59,202 bases of DNA from an uncultured SAR116 cluster alpha proteobacterium (GCA_902618195.1 CACMZO010000004.1:1-59202), one strand, 5' to 3'; counted from the first letter of the stretch, positions 34,820-45,484 are shown. The notes: a model not told the origin generated them from the letters alone. Translations and numbers: made by a program.

Positions 34820-37429
34820 GTGAGATTAAAAAACGTTGAGGATATTAGTAAGTTAACACCTGCAATGCAACAATATGCAAATTTAAAAAAAAATAATGAG
34901 AGTTCTTTGCTTTTTTTTAGAATGGGAGATTTTTATGAGTTATTTTTTGACGATGCAATTATTACTGCAAAAGAATTAAATATAACTCTCACAAAAAGAG
35001 GAAAGGTTTTGAATGAGAGTATTCCAATGTGTGGAATACCATTTCATGCTGCAAATAATTATGTTCCAAAATTAGTAAAAAAAGGTTTTGAGATAGCAAT
35101 TTGTGAGCAAACAAGCACTCCAGAAGAAATGTCTTTAAAAGGTATTAAAGGACCTTTAACTAGAGAAGTGACAAGAATTATTACACCAGGAACATTAATT
35201 GAAGAAAATCATTTAGAAAGCGAACAATATAATTTTTTGGGTTGTATTTTAATAGATAAATTAAAATTCTCTATATCATGGCTTGATGTATCAACTGGAT
35301 CTTTTACATCTAACACTTTTAAATACAAAACTGAGCAAGAGTTAAGCTATAAAATCGAAAATGTTTTAAATAAGATTTCAATTTCAGAGTTATTAATATC
35401 TGATAAAGAAATCCGAAGTCTAGAATATTTAAATATAAAAATTAAAAAGATAAGTGACATTTATTTTACTTTCAATGAGAATGTTAAAAGATTGAAGGAT
35501 CATTTTGGAGACAAGAACTTTAATGAAAAAATTGAAAAAATACAAATAATTGCATGTGGAGTTTTATTATATTATTTAAGACACACTTTCAAACAAGATT
35601 TGCCTCAGTTAAGAGACATTAAAACTGAAGAAAATATACCTTTTTTAGAAATTGATAAATCAACAATGTCTTCTTTAGAGATCATATGCACAATCAATGG
35701 TGAAAAAAATAATAGCTTATTAAACGTAATTAATAAAACATTGACAGCATCAGGATCAAGACTCATTAAAGAGAGGTTGTTAGCACCTTCTAACGATAAA
35801 GATGAAATTATAAGAAGGCAAAAAATCGCTGAATTTTTATATATAAATAAAACTTTTAAAGAAAAAATAAAAAATTATTTAAACAAAATTAATGACTTTG
35901 AGCGATCCTTATCAAGAATTTCTCTTAATACTATTAATGCTAAAGAATTATTAATATTAGCTGAAAATTTAAAAACAACATTAGAGATCAAATCTGAGAT
36001 TAATAATTTTAAAAATTGTAATGAGTTTATTAAATTCCTCTCAGAAAAAATTAAAATAAATGAAGATCTTATTTTTGAAATTTTAAAAGCTATTAAAAAA
36101 TCTGTCTTACACGAAAACAAAGACAATGATTTTATTAACAGAGGATATAATAATAAGTTAGATAAAGTTAAAGATATTCAAAACTCGTCTGGAGATAAAA
36201 TAATTGAATTTCAATTGAAATATATAACACTGACTAAAATTAACTCGTTAAAAATAAAGTATAATAAAGTATTGGGATACCATATAGAGATAAGAACAAA
36301 TCATTTAGATAAAATTAATTTATTTGATCAATTCATTCATAGGCAAACAACTGCTCAAACAGTTAGGTATACTACTAAGGAATTGTTAGATCTAGAAATA
36401 AAGATTAATCAAGCTAATAAATTAATTAACGAGTTGGAAATAGATTTTTATTTAATTTTAAAAAAGCGGATTTTAGAAGAAAAGCAAAATATATTTCAAA
36501 TGTCAGATTTTATAGCCCAATTAGATATTGCTAATATGACAGCGGACCAGAAATTGTTTAATAATTATAATATTCCTAAAATTATAGATGGAAGGAGATT
36601 ATTTATAAAAAATGGAAGACACCCAGTTGTAGAAGAAACATTACCGTTAGTATCAGATTATACACCGAATGATTGTCAATTAGATGATGGTGATATTTGG
36701 TTAATCACAGGTCCAAATATGGCAGGAAAATCAACATTTTTAAGACAAAATGCAATAATTATAATATTGGCACAAACTGGTTTATTTGTACCAGCTGAAA
36801 AAGCTGAAATAGGATTAGTAGATAAAATTTTTTCAAGAGTTGGTGCATCTGATAATCTTAGCCAAGGACAATCAACATTTATGGTTGAGATGATTGAAAC
36901 AGCTTCAATATTGAATAGAGCTACTGAGAAATCTTTTATTATTTTTGATGAAGTTGGTAGAGGAACATCAACTTACGATGGATTAGCTATTGCTTGGTCT
37001 ATTCTTGAGTATTTGCTTGAGAAGTTAAAGGCTAAGGTTTTATTTGCAACTCATTACCATGAATTGACGTCGTTAAACAAAAAATCAAGACAAATTAAAA
37101 ATTATAAAATGGAAATCAAAGAATGGAATAATGAAATAATTTTTTTATATAAAATTGTACAAGGCGAAGCTAACAAGTCTTATGGTTTAGAAGTGGCAAA
37201 ATTAGCAGGATTACCAGATGATTTAATATTAAAAGCAAATGAAATTTTAAATAGTTTTGAACAAAAAAAATACTCAAATGATCTTAAAGATTCAAATATT
37301 ACAAACAAAGAAAAAAATGAAGTTTTACTTGTAACTTATATTAACAATTTAGATTTGAATAAAATGACACCTTTAAATGCTTTAGAAACGTTATTTGATA
37401 TTCAAAAATTATCAAAATCAAAAAATTAA
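34820..37429 (+). CDS. mutS: DNA mismatch repair protein MutS
   Basis: Mismatch-recognition ATPase. The N-terminal mismatch-binding domain has the F-x-E motif in FFRMGDFYELFFDDA (about residues 32-46). The clamp and lever domains follow. The ATPase domain contains Walker A GPNMAGKST at about 631-639, QSTFMVEM, and Walker B FIIFDEVGRGTST, plus ATHYHELT. 869 residues is normal. The start is GTG at 34820. It is 6 bp upstream of glnD, a conserved alphaproteobacterial pair. Confidence 0.98.
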   Translation: MRLKNVEDISKLTPAMQQYANLKKNNESSLLFFRMGDFYELFFDDAIITAKELNITLTKRGKVLNESIPMCGIPFHAANNYVPKLVKKGFEIAICEQTSTPEEMSLKGIKGPLTREVTRIITPGTLIEENHLESEQYNFLGCILIDKLKFSISWLDVSTGSFTSNTFKYKTEQELSYKIENVLNKISISELLISDKEIRSLEYLNIKIKKISDIYFTFNENVKRLKDHFGDKNFNEKIEKIQIIACGVLLYYLRHTFKQDLPQLRDIKTEENIPFLEIDKSTMSSLEIICTINGEKNNSLLNVINKTLTASGSRLIKERLLAPSNDKDEIIRRQKIAEFLYINKTFKEKIKNYLNKINDFERSLSRISLNTINAKELLILAENLKTTLEIKSEINNFKNCNEFIKFLSEKIKINEDLIFEILKAIKKSVLHENKDNDFINRGYNNKLDKVKDIQNSSGDKIIEFQLKYITLTKINSLKIKYNKVLGYHIEIRTNHLDKINLFDQFIHRQTTAQTVRYTTKELLDLEIKINQANKLINELEIDFYLILKKRILEEKQNIFQMSDFIAQLDIANMTADQKLFNNYNIPKIIDGRRLFIKNGRHPVVEETLPLVSDYTPNDCQLDDGDIWLITGPNMAGKSTFLRQNAIIIILAQTGLFVPAEKAEIGLVDKIFSRVGASDNLSQGQSTFMVEMIETASILNRATEKSFIIFDEVGRGTSTYDGLAIAWSILEYLLEKLKAKVLFATHYHELTSLNKKSRQIKNYKMEIKEWNNEIIFLYKIVQGEANKSYGLEVAKLAGLPDDLILKANEILNSFEQKKYSNDLKDSNITNKEKNEVLLVTYINNLDLNKMTPLNALETLFDIQKLSKSKN

Positions 37430-37435
37430 TAATAA

Positions 37436-40213
37436 ATGTTAGACTTAAGCCATTCAGATTTAAAAAATTTATCATGGGTTAATTGGTTAGACCCATTAAG
37501 GCAAGTAAATCAAAATTTCGATCAAAAAGTTTTTGAAGAAATAGGATTTGATAAAATTAAATTAAATATAACTCGAGACAAAATTATAAAAAATTTATCG
37601 TCTCAATTAATTAGTAAAAGACAGATTTTAAAAGAAATTTTTGAAAAAGATTCAAATGGTATAAATTATGTTGGCTTAAATACAACGCTCACAGACAATT
37701 TGATCATAAGTCTGTTTAACTATTTAAAAAACACTAATGTTGATAAAAATTTTAACAATGTATTAATTTTGACATTAGGAGGTTATGGTAGAGGTGAATT
37801 AGCCCCAAAATCTGATATTGACTTACTTTTTATAGTAAAGGATAAAAACTTAAGTAAAATTAAATCAAATGATTCAGAAAAATTAATTCAGGAAATTCTT
37901 TATTTTTTATGGGATCTAGGCTTTTTAGTTGGTCACTCAACTAGAACAGTTGACCAAATATTTGATTATGCAAAGGAAGATATTACTTTTTTGACTAGTT
38001 TGATAGATCATAGATTTTTGATTGGAAATAAGGAATTGTTGGAAAGTTTTGAAAAAACCTATCAAACTTTTACAAAAAATTATAATACTTTTGAATTTAT
38101 CAAAAATAAATTAATTGAGGCAGATCAAAGACACAGAAAATTTGGTTCATCTAGATTTGTAATTGAACCAAATGTTAAAGAGGGAAAAGGTGGAATTAGG
38201 GATATTCAAACTTTAATTTGGATATCAAAATTTGCTTATAATTCAAAAAATATTTTTCACTTGCTTGAAAGTGGAGTTTTTCTAAAAAAAGAACTCTATG
38301 TATTGTCTAAGTCTTATAAGTTTTTACTTTCTACTAGGTGTTATTTACATCTTTTATCTAAAAGAGAAAATGACAATTTAGATATCGAATCACAAATTGA
38401 AATATCTAAGCTTATTCGATTTAGACAAAAAGAATTTCAAAGACCAGTAGAAAGATTTATGAAAAGGTATTATATTGCAGCCAAAAATATTGGTAGTTTA
38501 ACAAGAATCTTTTTTTCAGTAATTGAAGATAATTTTAAAAAATCAATTAGATTTAACTTTTTTTTCCGTAAAAGCGTTAATTTAAAAAAGCCATTTATTT
38601 TTAAAAGAAAAAAAATAGCAATAGAGGAAAAATCTTTTATTTTAAACAAGCCTGAAATTTTAATTGAAATTTTTCACATATCACATTTTAAAAATTTAGA
38701 AATAAATCCAGAAACTCTAAGGTTGCTGTCAGATTGCAGCAAATTAATAAGAAAAAAACAAGTCATATCAAAAAGAAGTAATAAATTATTTCTAGAAATA
38801 ATTTCTAGTGAGAAAAATCCTAGACAAATTTTACGATTAATGAATGACACAAATGTCTTAGGAAATTTTATACCTGAATTTAAGAAAATAATTGGTTTAA
38901 TACAACATGATATGTATCATCATTACACAGTTGATGAACATACCTTTTTTGCAATTAGTAATGCTTATGAATTAAAAAATGAGTGTTTATATTCTGGAAC
39001 AGAATTAGCAAGTAAATTAATATTTGAAATAGATAGATTTGGATTACTTACTGTTTCTCTATTTCTTCATGATATAGCAAAAGGCTTAAAAGGAGATCAT
39101 TCTATAAATGGTTCTAAAATTGCAAAAAGTTTATGTCCTAGATTGGGTCTGAATAATGATGAGACTGAAATTGTCTCATGGTGTGTGCTCAATCATCTTT
39201 ATCTTAGTGAAACAGCATTTAGATATGATTTAAATGATAAAAAAATAATTGAAAAAAGTATAAAAAAAATTAATACAATTGAAAAATTAAATTTACTTTT
39301 TGTTCTGACTGTGTGCGATATAAAAGCTGTAGGACCTGGAGTTTGGACTGATTGGAAAAGTAGTCTTCTTATCGAGTTATATAATAAAATTAAGTTTAAT
39401 TTAGTTTCTAAAGAAGTAAAGAAAATACCTTTAAAAAAAGAAAAGAAATCAGATTATTTATTTAATGAGATACAAAATCTGAATATTTTAAAAAACGATG
39501 AAGCTCAAAACTATATAATTAATTTTCCAGATAATTATTGGCAAATGTATGATTTAAAACAAATGTTAGATCAAGTAAGTTTATTTAAAAAAATGCTAGC
39601 TTCAAAAGCAAAATTTATTTTTGAGATTTACAATCATTTAAATTCAAATGTCTCAGAATTGATTGTAATTGCCCCTGATAATTTTGGACTATTTTCTAAG
39701 ATATCAGGGATATTATCTTCAAGTAATGTCAACATAATATCAGCTAAGATAATTACAAGATCTGATGGTTTTGCAATTGATTATTTTGTAATAAATAACA
39801 AAATGGACGAGGCGATTTTAGAAAAGAATATTCAGCAAAAAATTTTTAAAAAACTTAAGGATGGTCTTGAGGGAGTTTATGATTTTGAAATTGAGTTAGA
39901 AAAGAGGTTTAATGAATCTCCTTCAAAAATAAAAAAAATAAAGGCTCCTATTAGAGTTTACATAGACAACGATACAAGCGATGATTTTACTATTTTAGAA
40001 GTAAATTGTAAGAATGCACCAGGAGTTTTATTTAAAATTACTCAAAGCATATCGAAGTTAAATTTACAGATATACAATGCTTCTATTTCAACTTATGGAA
40101 CAAGAGTTACAGATATTTTTTATGTCAAAGATTTGTTTGGTCAAAAAATTATTGATGAAATAAAAATGAAACAAATTAAAAACAATCTATTAGAAGTGTT
40201 AAACAAAAATTAA
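37436..40213 (+). CDS. glnD: Bifunctional uridylyltransferase/uridylyl-removing enzyme GlnD
   Basis: Nitrogen sensor that uridylylates or deuridylylates PII protein according to glutamine. The nucleotidyltransferase signature GGYGRGELAPKSDIDLLF is at about residues 116-133. The HD hydrolase domain is at about 490-600, with LFLHDIAKG and DHSINGSKIA. Two C-terminal ACT domains follow (about 735-800 and 845-925), the glutamine-binding part. 925 residues, all domains intact. It implies that PII signalling is retained. Confidence 0.97.
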   Translation: MLDLSHSDLKNLSWVNWLDPLRQVNQNFDQKVFEEIGFDKIKLNITRDKIIKNLSSQLISKRQILKEIFEKDSNGINYVGLNTTLTDNLIISLFNYLKNTNVDKNFNNVLILTLGGYGRGELAPKSDIDLLFIVKDKNLSKIKSNDSEKLIQEILYFLWDLGFLVGHSTRTVDQIFDYAKEDITFLTSLIDHRFLIGNKELLESFEKTYQTFTKNYNTFEFIKNKLIEADQRHRKFGSSRFVIEPNVKEGKGGIRDIQTLIWISKFAYNSKNIFHLLESGVFLKKELYVLSKSYKFLLSTRCYLHLLSKRENDNLDIESQIEISKLIRFRQKEFQRPVERFMKRYYIAAKNIGSLTRIFFSVIEDNFKKSIRFNFFFRKSVNLKKPFIFKRKKIAIEEKSFILNKPEILIEIFHISHFKNLEINPETLRLLSDCSKLIRKKQVISKRSNKLFLEIISSEKNPRQILRLMNDTNVLGNFIPEFKKIIGLIQHDMYHHYTVDEHTFFAISNAYELKNECLYSGTELASKLIFEIDRFGLLTVSLFLHDIAKGLKGDHSINGSKIAKSLCPRLGLNNDETEIVSWCVLNHLYLSETAFRYDLNDKKIIEKSIKKINTIEKLNLLFVLTVCDIKAVGPGVWTDWKSSLLIELYNKIKFNLVSKEVKKIPLKKEKKSDYLFNEIQNLNILKNDEAQNYIINFPDNYWQMYDLKQMLDQVSLFKKMLASKAKFIFEIYNHLNSNVSELIVIAPDNFGLFSKISGILSSSNVNIISAKIITRSDGFAIDYFVINNKMDEAILEKNIQQKIFKKLKDGLEGVYDFEIELEKRFNESPSKIKKIKAPIRVYIDNDTSDDFTILEVNCKNAPGVLFKITQSISKLNLQIYNASISTYGTRVTDIFYVKDLFGQKIIDEIKMKQIKNNLLEVLNKN

Positions 40214-40235
40214 TGAATAAAAAAAATAATAAAAG

Positions 40236-41822
40236 ATGATAAAATTTTTTATAAAAGGTTTTAGAGTTAATGCTTTATTAACAATTTTAAGTAGAATAAC
40301 AGGATTTATCAGAGATATTGTTTTAGCATTTTTTTTAGGAGCTGGAATAGTATCTGATATCTTTTTTATTTCATCTAAACTACCAAACTTGTTTAGAAGA
40401 ATTACAGCAGAAGGTGCAATGACCTCTTCATTTTTACCCATATATTCTAAACTCTTATATCAGGATAAATCAGACAATGCACAAAAGTTTTCTGCAATAA
40501 TTTGTTTCTTTTTAATTATTTTTTTATCAATTCTTGTAATTCTTTTTGAAATTTTCATGCCTTTTTTTATAAAAATAATTGCGCCTGGTATTATAAATTA
40601 TAAAAATTTTTTTGACGATATTGTAATGTTATCAAGATTCACAATTATTTTTTTACCATTTATTTCTATGACTGCCTTTTTTGGAGCAATGCTCAATGCA
40701 TCTGGGAGATTTTTTTATTTTGCTTTTACACCGATTATTTTTAATTTATGTATTATTGTTTCCTGCTTTTATATAAATGATGCTTTGAAAATAAAAGCTC
40801 TACCACTTGCTATAGCAATGCCAATATCTGGTTTCATTCAACTATGTTTTATTTATTATTTTGTTAAAAAATTTAATTTAATTACAAAAGTTTTTTATAA
40901 AATATCTAATTTAAAAAAAAATAATTTTAATAAATTTAAAAATAATACTTCTGATACTCTTAGAAGATTTTTTCCAGCAGTACTTTCAGGTGGTGTGTTT
41001 CAAATTAATATTTTAGTTGATACAATACTGGCTACGATTGTTGGTTTTGGCGCTGTTTCTTTTTTATATTATTCAGACAGGATCATTCAATTACCTTTGG
41101 GAATTATTGGTGTATCTCTAGGAACTGTTTTATTATCATCAATTTCTCATCCCAAAGTAGTTAACGATAATAAAAAAATTTCTGATCAATTAATTATAGC
41201 AATTAAAATTTCTTTATATTTTGGAATTCCATCAATGGTAACTCTACTTTTTTTCTCGGAGTTTATAATTAGCAGTTTGTTTGAAAGAGGAAGCTTCGAT
41301 CAAGCATCTACCAAATCAGTTGCATTAGGATTAACAATGTATTCTCTAGGATTGCCATTTGTCATCATAATAAAATGTTTTCAATCAGTTTTTATAGCCA
41401 CTGGAGAAATGAAGAAAATTTTATATATTTCAGTCTTACAATTAATTACTAACTTCATATTATCAATTATTTTAATGAAATATTTATTACACGGAGGTAT
41501 CGCCTTAGCAACCTCAATTTCAACAATATTGTCATTTTTGATATATTTATTTTATATTTTAAAAAATAAAAAGCTAATTTTTTTATCAGTTAATTCAAAA
41601 AATTACATAAGTTCAAAGAATGTATTATTTTATTTTGTAAAAATATCAATTTTATCATTTGTAATGATTTTTGTTTTATACTTATTTCAAATTATGACAG
41701 ATTATAATTCTGGTATAATTTATCTTTCAATCTTTACAAGCATAGGCATTTTATTTTATATATTTATAACTTACATAACCAAACAAATTCCAAATGAGTT
41801 ATTTTCAAAATTAAAATTATGA
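40236..41822 (+). CDS. murJ: Lipid II flippase MurJ
   Basis: Polytopic membrane protein of the MOP superfamily that flips lipid II for peptidoglycan synthesis. The N-terminal motif INALLTILSRITGFIRDIVLAFFLGAG (here NALLTILSRITGFIRD) is diagnostic. RRITAEGAMTSSFLPIYS with the conserved Arg and Glu, and about 14 hydrophobic helices with a mid-chain TILATIVGFGAVSFLYYSDRIIQLPLGIIGVSLGTVLL, are present. 528 residues. The glnD-murJ-trpS order is conserved. Confidence 0.96.
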   Translation: MIKFFIKGFRVNALLTILSRITGFIRDIVLAFFLGAGIVSDIFFISSKLPNLFRRITAEGAMTSSFLPIYSKLLYQDKSDNAQKFSAIICFFLIIFLSILVILFEIFMPFFIKIIAPGIINYKNFFDDIVMLSRFTIIFLPFISMTAFFGAMLNASGRFFYFAFTPIIFNLCIIVSCFYINDALKIKALPLAIAMPISGFIQLCFIYYFVKKFNLITKVFYKISNLKKNNFNKFKNNTSDTLRRFFPAVLSGGVFQINILVDTILATIVGFGAVSFLYYSDRIIQLPLGIIGVSLGTVLLSSISHPKVVNDNKKISDQLIIAIKISLYFGIPSMVTLLFFSEFIISSLFERGSFDQASTKSVALGLTMYSLGLPFVIIIKCFQSVFIATGEMKKILYISVLQLITNFILSIILMKYLLHGGIALATSISTILSFLIYLFYILKNKKLIFLSVNSKNYISSKNVLFYFVKISILSFVMIFVLYLFQIMTDYNSGIIYLSIFTSIGILFYIFITYITKQIPNELFSKLKL

Positions 41823-41828
41823 AAAATT

Positions 41829-42863
41829 ATGTTAAAATCTAAACAACCTTCAAAGAGAATTTTCTCTGGAATTCAGCCTACGGGTAACCTTCATATTGGG
41901 AATTATTTAGGAGCAATTAAAAATTGGATTAATCTTCAAGAAGAAGATGATTGTATTTATTCAATTGTTGACCTGCATGCAATGACAGTTCCAAACAATT
42001 TACTGGATATCAAAAATTCAACTTTAGAAGTAGCAGCTGCAGTAATTGCTTCTGGTATTGACCCTGAAAAATCCACTCTTTTTAACCAATCAAATGTTCC
42101 GCAACACACCGAGTTAGCATGGATTTTTAATTGCATTGCCAGAATAGGATGGCTAAATAGAATGACACAATTTAAAGAAAAAGCGGGTAAAAAAAAAGAT
42201 AATGCTACTGTTGGTTTATTTAGTTATCCAGTACTTATGGCAGCGGATATATTATTGTATAAAGCTACACATGTGCCGGTTGGTGAAGATCAAAAACAAC
42301 ATTTGGAGTTAACACGTGATATAGCAAGTTCTTTTAATACAACATTTAATTATTCTCTTGATAAAGATTTTTTTCGTTTGCCAGAACCTATTATTTTAGG
42401 GCCTGCAAAACGAATTATGAGTTTGAGAGATGGTAAAAGTAAAATGAGTAAATCAGATATTTCTGATGGTTCAAGAGTTAATTTGATGGATGATAAAGAT
42501 CAAATTCATTTAAAAATTAAAAAAGCTAAAACAGATCAATATCCTATACCTGACAATATTGATGATTTAAATAATAGACCAGAAGCACTTAACTTAATTA
42601 ATATATATGCTTCATTCTCAAATAAAAGCGTTAAAGAAACACTACATGAATTTTCAGGAAAAGGTTTTGCTCAATTTAAGGAATGCTTATCAGATTTGAT
42701 AATAAATGATCTAAGTCCAATTACTAAAGAAATGAAGCATTTGATGAACAATAAAGATGAAATTATAAAAATACTTGTTGATGGATCATGTAAAGCTCAA
42801 GAAATAGCAAATGAAGTATTAACTGACATAAAAAAAATTATTGGCATTAACTTTAAGGATTGA
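41829..42863 (+). CDS. trpS: Tryptophanyl-tRNA synthetase
   Basis: Class I synthetase for tRNA-Trp. HIGH-type motif HIGN at residues 22-25 in SGIQPTGNLHIGNYLGA, VPVGEDQKQHLELTRDIA, and KMSKSD at about residue 205. 344 residues, normal. It overlaps nfu's reading frame only if nfu began at a TTG; with the nfu start at 42896 there is a 32-bp gap. Confidence 0.97.
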   Translation: MLKSKQPSKRIFSGIQPTGNLHIGNYLGAIKNWINLQEEDDCIYSIVDLHAMTVPNNLLDIKNSTLEVAAAVIASGIDPEKSTLFNQSNVPQHTELAWIFNCIARIGWLNRMTQFKEKAGKKKDNATVGLFSYPVLMAADILLYKATHVPVGEDQKQHLELTRDIASSFNTTFNYSLDKDFFRLPEPIILGPAKRIMSLRDGKSKMSKSDISDGSRVNLMDDKDQIHLKIKKAKTDQYPIPDNIDDLNNRPEALNLINIYASFSNKSVKETLHEFSGKGFAQFKECLSDLIINDLSPITKEMKHLMNNKDEIIKILVDGSCKAQEIANEVLTDIKKIIGINFKD

Positions 42864-42895
42864 AAAATCAATTTTTAACATATATATCTATAGAT

Positions 42896-43450
42896 ATGTT
42901 TATACAAACTGAAGAAACTCCTAATCCAAATACCTTAAAGTTTATCCCTGGTGTTCAGGTTTTAGAAGAAGGTACAGTTGAATTTAAAGATAATGTTTCA
43001 GCTAAGTCATCAAACTTGGCAAGTTTAATATTTAGTGTTAATGGCGTAGAGAGAGTTTTTCTAGCTACCGAATTCGTATCTGTTACAAAAAGCAATAAAT
43101 ATACTTGGGAAATTTTAAAGCCATTAATATTGACAGCAATCATGGATCATTATGCCAGTGGAAAAGAAGTTGTTGAAAAAAATCAAACTAATACTGATGT
43201 ATCTTCGGATGAAGATACAGAAGTTGTTAAACAAATTAAGGAACTTATTGATCAAAGAGTTAGGCCCGCAGTTGCTATGGATGGAGGTGACATCTCTTTT
43301 TGTTCTTTTGAAGATGGTGTAGTTACACTTCAAATGAAAGGCGCATGCGCTGGATGTCCGTCAAGTACAGCTACTTTGAAGATGGGTATTGAAAATATGT
43401 TAAGACATTATATACCAGAGGTTGTAGAAGTTAAAGCTGCAGAGCTGTGA
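42896..43450 (+). CDS. NfuA/NifU-like iron-sulphur scaffold protein
   Basis: Iron-sulphur cluster carrier. The N-terminal domain is the Nfu form (MFIQTEETPNPNTLKFIPG, residues 1-19). The C-terminal NifU domain has GACAGCPSSTATLKMGIENMLRHYIPEV with Cys150 and Cys153 of CXXC as cluster ligands. 184 residues from ATG 42896; this start is chosen because MFIQTE is the family's usual N-terminus, whereas the frame runs back to a TTG at 42860. In canonical alphaproteobacteria it lies between trpS and tsaB, as here apart from two inserted genes. Confidence 0.93.
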   Translation: MFIQTEETPNPNTLKFIPGVQVLEEGTVEFKDNVSAKSSNLASLIFSVNGVERVFLATEFVSVTKSNKYTWEILKPLILTAIMDHYASGKEVVEKNQTNTDVSSDEDTEVVKQIKELIDQRVRPAVAMDGGDISFCSFEDGVVTLQMKGACAGCPSSTATLKMGIENMLRHYIPEVVEVKAAEL

Positions 43451-44427
43451 GATTTAAAAATAATACTTTATTAACATTTTTAGCGTTTCTTTTATCAATA
43501 TTAGGTTTAATAGGTCCTGGTTTTTGGGATATTAAATCTCCATATCCAATTAAATATGAAAATGATCATTTAACAAGAGCTACATTAGGTTTAAGATTTA
43601 ATCCTAATGATATAGATTTAGATAATAAATTTAAAAATTCAAAAGTATCATCTACAAATTATTTTGGGAAAGAAATTGCGATTGCCTGGTCTAAAAATTT
43701 TATTGATCAAATAAAAATCGACTCAAAAATTCCGAGAATATACTTTACTCAATTGCCAAGTGATTTAAATACATATGAAATAAATGACAAGAAAAAAATT
43801 TTTATTAGTATTATGCTACCCTTATTATTACAAGGGAACGAAAAAGTTTCTACTGAAAGATCGAATTTAATAATGTTTTTTAAAAAAAGGAATTTTAAGA
43901 AATTAAATATGTTTTGCAAAAAATATAAAATTAAAACTATTGATTGTAATAATATAAATTCTTTAAATAACGCTAAATTAAAAACTTTACAAAATATTTT
44001 ATTAAATAGAGTAAACGTTTTACCAATATCCATGATGTTAGCCCAAGCTATTGTTGAAAGTGGTTGGGGAGGTTCAAGATTTGCTCAAAAAGGTAATGCC
44101 CTTTTTGGTCAATGGACATGGGACAAAAAAAAGGGAATTTCTCCAACCGGCATTCATAGACCAAGTTTTGCTGTAAAAAGTTTCAAAAACTTGCAAGAGT
44201 CTGTTGATGCTTATATTTTAAATTTAAACACACATCCTGCATACTCAAAATTAAGAAATTATAGAGAACTCATTCGCAATCCTCCAAACTTTGAAGGGAA
44301 TAAATTTTCAAGATATCTAGACAAGTATGCAATAATTGGTTTTGAGTATGTCAAGAAAATTAATTTAATGATTAAAAAAAATAATTTAGAAAAGTTTAAT
44401 TCATTAAGGTTTAAATCAGAAAATTAA
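43447..44427 (+). CDS. Glucosaminidase-domain protein (Bax-like)
   Basis: N-terminal hydrophobic segment (about residues 8-25, an uncleaved signal or anchor) followed by the periplasmic part. The glucosaminidase core has SMMLAQAIVESGWGGSRFAQKGNALFGQWTW (about residues 200-225), in which the Glu of VESGWG is the catalytic acid, then a Ser/Asn-rich C-terminus that includes SVDAYILNLNTHPAY. The protein probably cuts peptidoglycan glycans. GTG start overlaps the nfu stop (GTGA). It is a common family in marine alphaproteobacteria; exact substrate is unknown. Confidence 0.85.
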   Translation: MRFKNNTLLTFLAFLLSILGLIGPGFWDIKSPYPIKYENDHLTRATLGLRFNPNDIDLDNKFKNSKVSSTNYFGKEIAIAWSKNFIDQIKIDSKIPRIYFTQLPSDLNTYEINDKKKIFISIMLPLLLQGNEKVSTERSNLIMFFKKRNFKKLNMFCKKYKIKTIDCNNINSLNNAKLKTLQNILLNRVNVLPISMMLAQAIVESGWGGSRFAQKGNALFGQWTWDKKKGISPTGIHRPSFAVKSFKNLQESVDAYILNLNTHPAYSKLRNYRELIRNPPNFEGNKFSRYLDKYAIIGFEYVKKINLMIKKNNLEKFNSLRFKSEN

Positions 44428-44434
44428 TTATTTT

Positions 44435-45484
44435 CTACTTAGTTACGAATTGTTTTCCAAACCATCTCCATCTGCCATCTTTAGCTGCCATTGTACAATT
44501 TATTCTTCCTCTAGCATTAGGGAACTTTTCCTCTAATCTTACTTCTATTCTAAATTTACCAATTCTTTTAGTATTTGTAACAATACCATTACTTGCAAAA
44601 CATTTAACTGCTCTCATGGGTTTGATTTTTGGACTGAGAGTAAAGCCAAAATCAGGAGGATTTACTCTAAGAAAATTATCTTCAGGGCTTATGTCTTTAA
44701 CAATGATTGGTAGCGCATTAGTAGCAAGTTTTAATCTTGTTAAATCTCCATAATTTTCATTCATAGCAAATCTTGGTAACTCAAAAATTCCTGAAGATAT
44801 ATGCGCAACTCCTGAATGTTGCCCAAAGGCTGCTTCAAATCCAGAACCTTTAACAATTTCTATAGTTTTGTTATCATATTCTCCATATGGATAGGCAAAT
44901 AATTTAGGCTTAAACCCTAATTCTTTTATGAAACGCTTGTTAGAATAATCAATCTCATTTAATATTCGTTTACTACTTAATCTATGCAAATGAGGGTGTG
45001 ATTTTGTTTGACTTCCAACTAAAACGCCATTGTCAACTAGTTCTCTGATTTGATCCCAATTCATATAATTTGAAAAATTATTATCAATCACATCAGTAGA
45101 AATAAACAATGTAAAAGGAAGATTTAGTTTTTTTAAAATTGGCCAAGCTTTAGTATATACAGATAAATATGCGTCATCAATAGTAATAGAAACAGTTCTA
45201 TCTTTTAAATTAATTTCTCCCTGTAATCCCTTAATAACTTTATCAAGCCTAATTACGTCATATTTGTCTTTAATTAATTCATTTGTATGTGTAATAAATT
45301 GTTCAATTGTTGTATTTGTAGTTGGATATTTATTTTCGCCAAATCTATGATACATCAAAATATTTGCATGGTTAATTTTATTTAAAAATTTATCTTCAGA
45401 AAAAGATATATTTGGAGTAAATAAATAAATAAAAATAAAATTAAATATTAATAAAATTTTAAAATTAAGTTTAGATTTGATCAT
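44435..45484 (-). CDS. Secreted polysaccharide deacetylase (NodB-like)
   Basis: N-terminal signal peptide to about residue 29 (FIFIYLFTPNISFSE). The NodB homology domain runs from about residue 40 to 230. Motif 1 is SITIDDAY with Asp103-Asp104, and motif 2 is SHPHLH with His163 and His167. AYPYGEYDNKT supplies motif 3. The C-terminal third is not part of the catalytic fold and has NPPDFGFTLSPKIKPM and a Cys pair (CFASN..NCTMAAKDG), unknown. It acts on an exported N-acetylated polymer such as peptidoglycan or a surface glycan. Its ATG shares two bases with the tsaB ATG (CATG at 45482-45485). Confidence 0.87.
   Translation of the reverse strand: MIKSKLNFKILLIFNFIFIYLFTPNISFSEDKFLNKINHANILMYHRFGENKYPTTNTTIEQFITHTNELIKDKYDVIRLDKVIKGLQGEINLKDRTVSITIDDAYLSVYTKAWPILKKLNLPFTLFISTDVIDNNFSNYMNWDQIRELVDNGVLVGSQTKSHPHLHRLSSKRILNEIDYSNKRFIKELGFKPKLFAYPYGEYDNKTIEIVKGSGFEAAFGQHSGVAHISSGIFELPRFAMNENYGDLTRLKLATNALPIIVKDISPEDNFLRVNPPDFGFTLSPKIKPMRAVKCFASNGIVTNTKRIGKFRIEVRLEEKFPNARGRINCTMAAKDGRWRWFGKQFVTK

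Noticed and set aside
42860-42895. Earlier TTG start for the Nfu protein
   Set aside because: MFIQTEETPNPN at 42896 is the family's normal N-terminus; the extra 12 residues do not match.
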